Below the pieces are notes generated by a model, which searched no databases, had not been told where the DNA came from, and saw only the letters and a program-made list of their open reading frames with translations. Below are positions 4,752 to 5,097 of a stretch of DNA of 5,097 nucleotides, piece by piece (position 1 is the first letter of the stretch; each line of letters opens with the position of its first letter). The position numbers and the translations under genes are program-made. Origin of the DNA: Gammaproteobacteria bacterium (GTDB taxonomy: Bacteria > Pseudomonadota > Gammaproteobacteria > Pseudomonadales > Azotimanducaceae_A); the NCBI GenBank assembly GCA_028819775.1, contig JAPPKV010000060.1, positions 1-5,097 on the forward strand, given 5' to 3'.

Positions 4752-5097
4752 ATGACTCTCGCCCGATTCCGCACGTTCGCCCTATTCGTCGTCGCTCTCG
4801 CCGTCGCCGCGGTAGTCGGCGTAACGGTTTCGCCGACCTGGACGGTGGAAAAGATCCAGCTCGACACCCACACTGATGCCCTGGGCACGTACTACGTCAT
4901 GGAAGGCGACCGCGTCCACTTCAACGCCATTCCCATGGCGGACGCCGCACTCGACCCCGTCCGGATCGCCGAGTCGGGCGAACCGCCACCCGTCGAGGAA
5001 CAGTTCGTCGTCGACCAGAGCGGCGACGAGCCCGCTTATTTTCAGCTACTAGCCCAACCCCACTGGGGCTGGTGGTCCCTGCTGCCGGCCGTCGTCG
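4752..5097 (+). CDS. NhaC-type Na+/H+ antiporter family protein, N-terminal part
   Basis: 115 codons are visible and the frame is open to the window end. Residues about 8-26 are strongly hydrophobic (FALFVVALAVAAVVGVTV after an Arg-containing start), a signal peptide or first membrane helix. About 75 polar residues follow, rich in Asp, Glu and Pro, probably outside the cytoplasm. The chain then enters HWGWWSLLPAVV, which resembles the opening of the NhaC antiporter domain (WxLLPP-type motif). NhaC proteins exchange Na+ for H+ across the inner membrane. ATG 4752 is chosen because the hydrophobic segment is in this frame; AAGG at 4737-4740 is a weak ribosome site 11 nt upstream. The alternative ATG at 4745 leads to a stop at 4874. 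The family call rests on one motif; other multi-helix transporters are possible. Confidence 0.55.
   Translation, partial: MTLARFRTFALFVVALAVAAVVGVTVSPTWTVEKIQLDTHTDALGTYYVMEGDRVHFNAIPMADAALDPVRIAESGEPPPVEEQFVVDQSGDEPAYFQLLAQPHWGWWSLLPAVV

Noticed and set aside
4745..4876. Alternative ATG at 4745 for the last gene
   Set aside because: This frame gives an Arg-rich peptide that stops at 4874-4876; the frame from 4752 has the hydrophobic segment and stays open.
1..5097. CRISPR arrays, tRNA or rRNA genes, insertion sequences, phage genes
   Set aside because: I found no regularly spaced direct repeats, RNA-gene signatures or transposase/integrase motifs on reading the window.

Overview
The window is GC-rich chromosomal DNA, probably from a Gram-negative, possibly proteobacterial organism. 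It encodes a small barrel-like protein with a signal peptide and a terminal Phe, which are outer-membrane signatures, and an ExbD/TolR-type energy-transduction protein. I cannot name a genus. An uncultivated, perhaps marine, gammaproteobacterium would fit the ExbD2-like protein and the neighbouring peptidase and antiporter, but this is inference.

Left part (1-1395): the 3' end of a prolyl oligopeptidase-family gene (+) converges on an outer-membrane beta-barrel gene (-). The gap between them holds two palindromic elements: a nested REP-like inverted repeat and a strong GC-rich hairpin just beyond the barrel gene's stop. Upstream of the barrel gene, on the same strand, is exbD without an adjacent exbB/tolQ or tonB in view. 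A 9-bp stem-loop lies between exbD and the barrel gene.

Centre (1396-1623): a 228-bp divergent intergenic region separates exbD (-) from the F420 operon (+). It is rich in dyads. A 7-bp inverted repeat overlaps the predicted exbD -10 box. A second, imperfect dyad lies behind the exbD -35 box. A perfect 8-bp inverted repeat abuts the predicted -10 box of the F420 operon.

Right part (1624-4658): a compact four-gene coenzyme F420 operon, npdG-cofE-cofD-cofC. CofC makes the activated phospho-acid, CofD transfers it to FO to give F420-0 (or dehydro-F420-0), CofE adds the glutamate tail, and NpdG exchanges hydride between NADPH and F420. The genes are almost gapless: 10 nt between npdG and cofE, an ATGA overlap for cofE/cofD and a TTGA overlap for cofD/cofC. 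FO synthase (cofG/cofH or fbiC) is not in the window and must be elsewhere if the pathway is complete.

Far right (4659-5097): a 93-bp gap with a plausible promoter, then the start of a membrane protein that runs off the window. It has an N-terminal hydrophobic segment, about 75 polar residues, then a segment resembling the first conserved helix of NhaC-type Na+/H+ antiporters.

The gene content is recognisable. The less ordinary elements are the F420 operon in a Gram-negative setting with unsettled CofC substrate, the clustered operator-like dyads, and the lone exbD next to a barrel gene.
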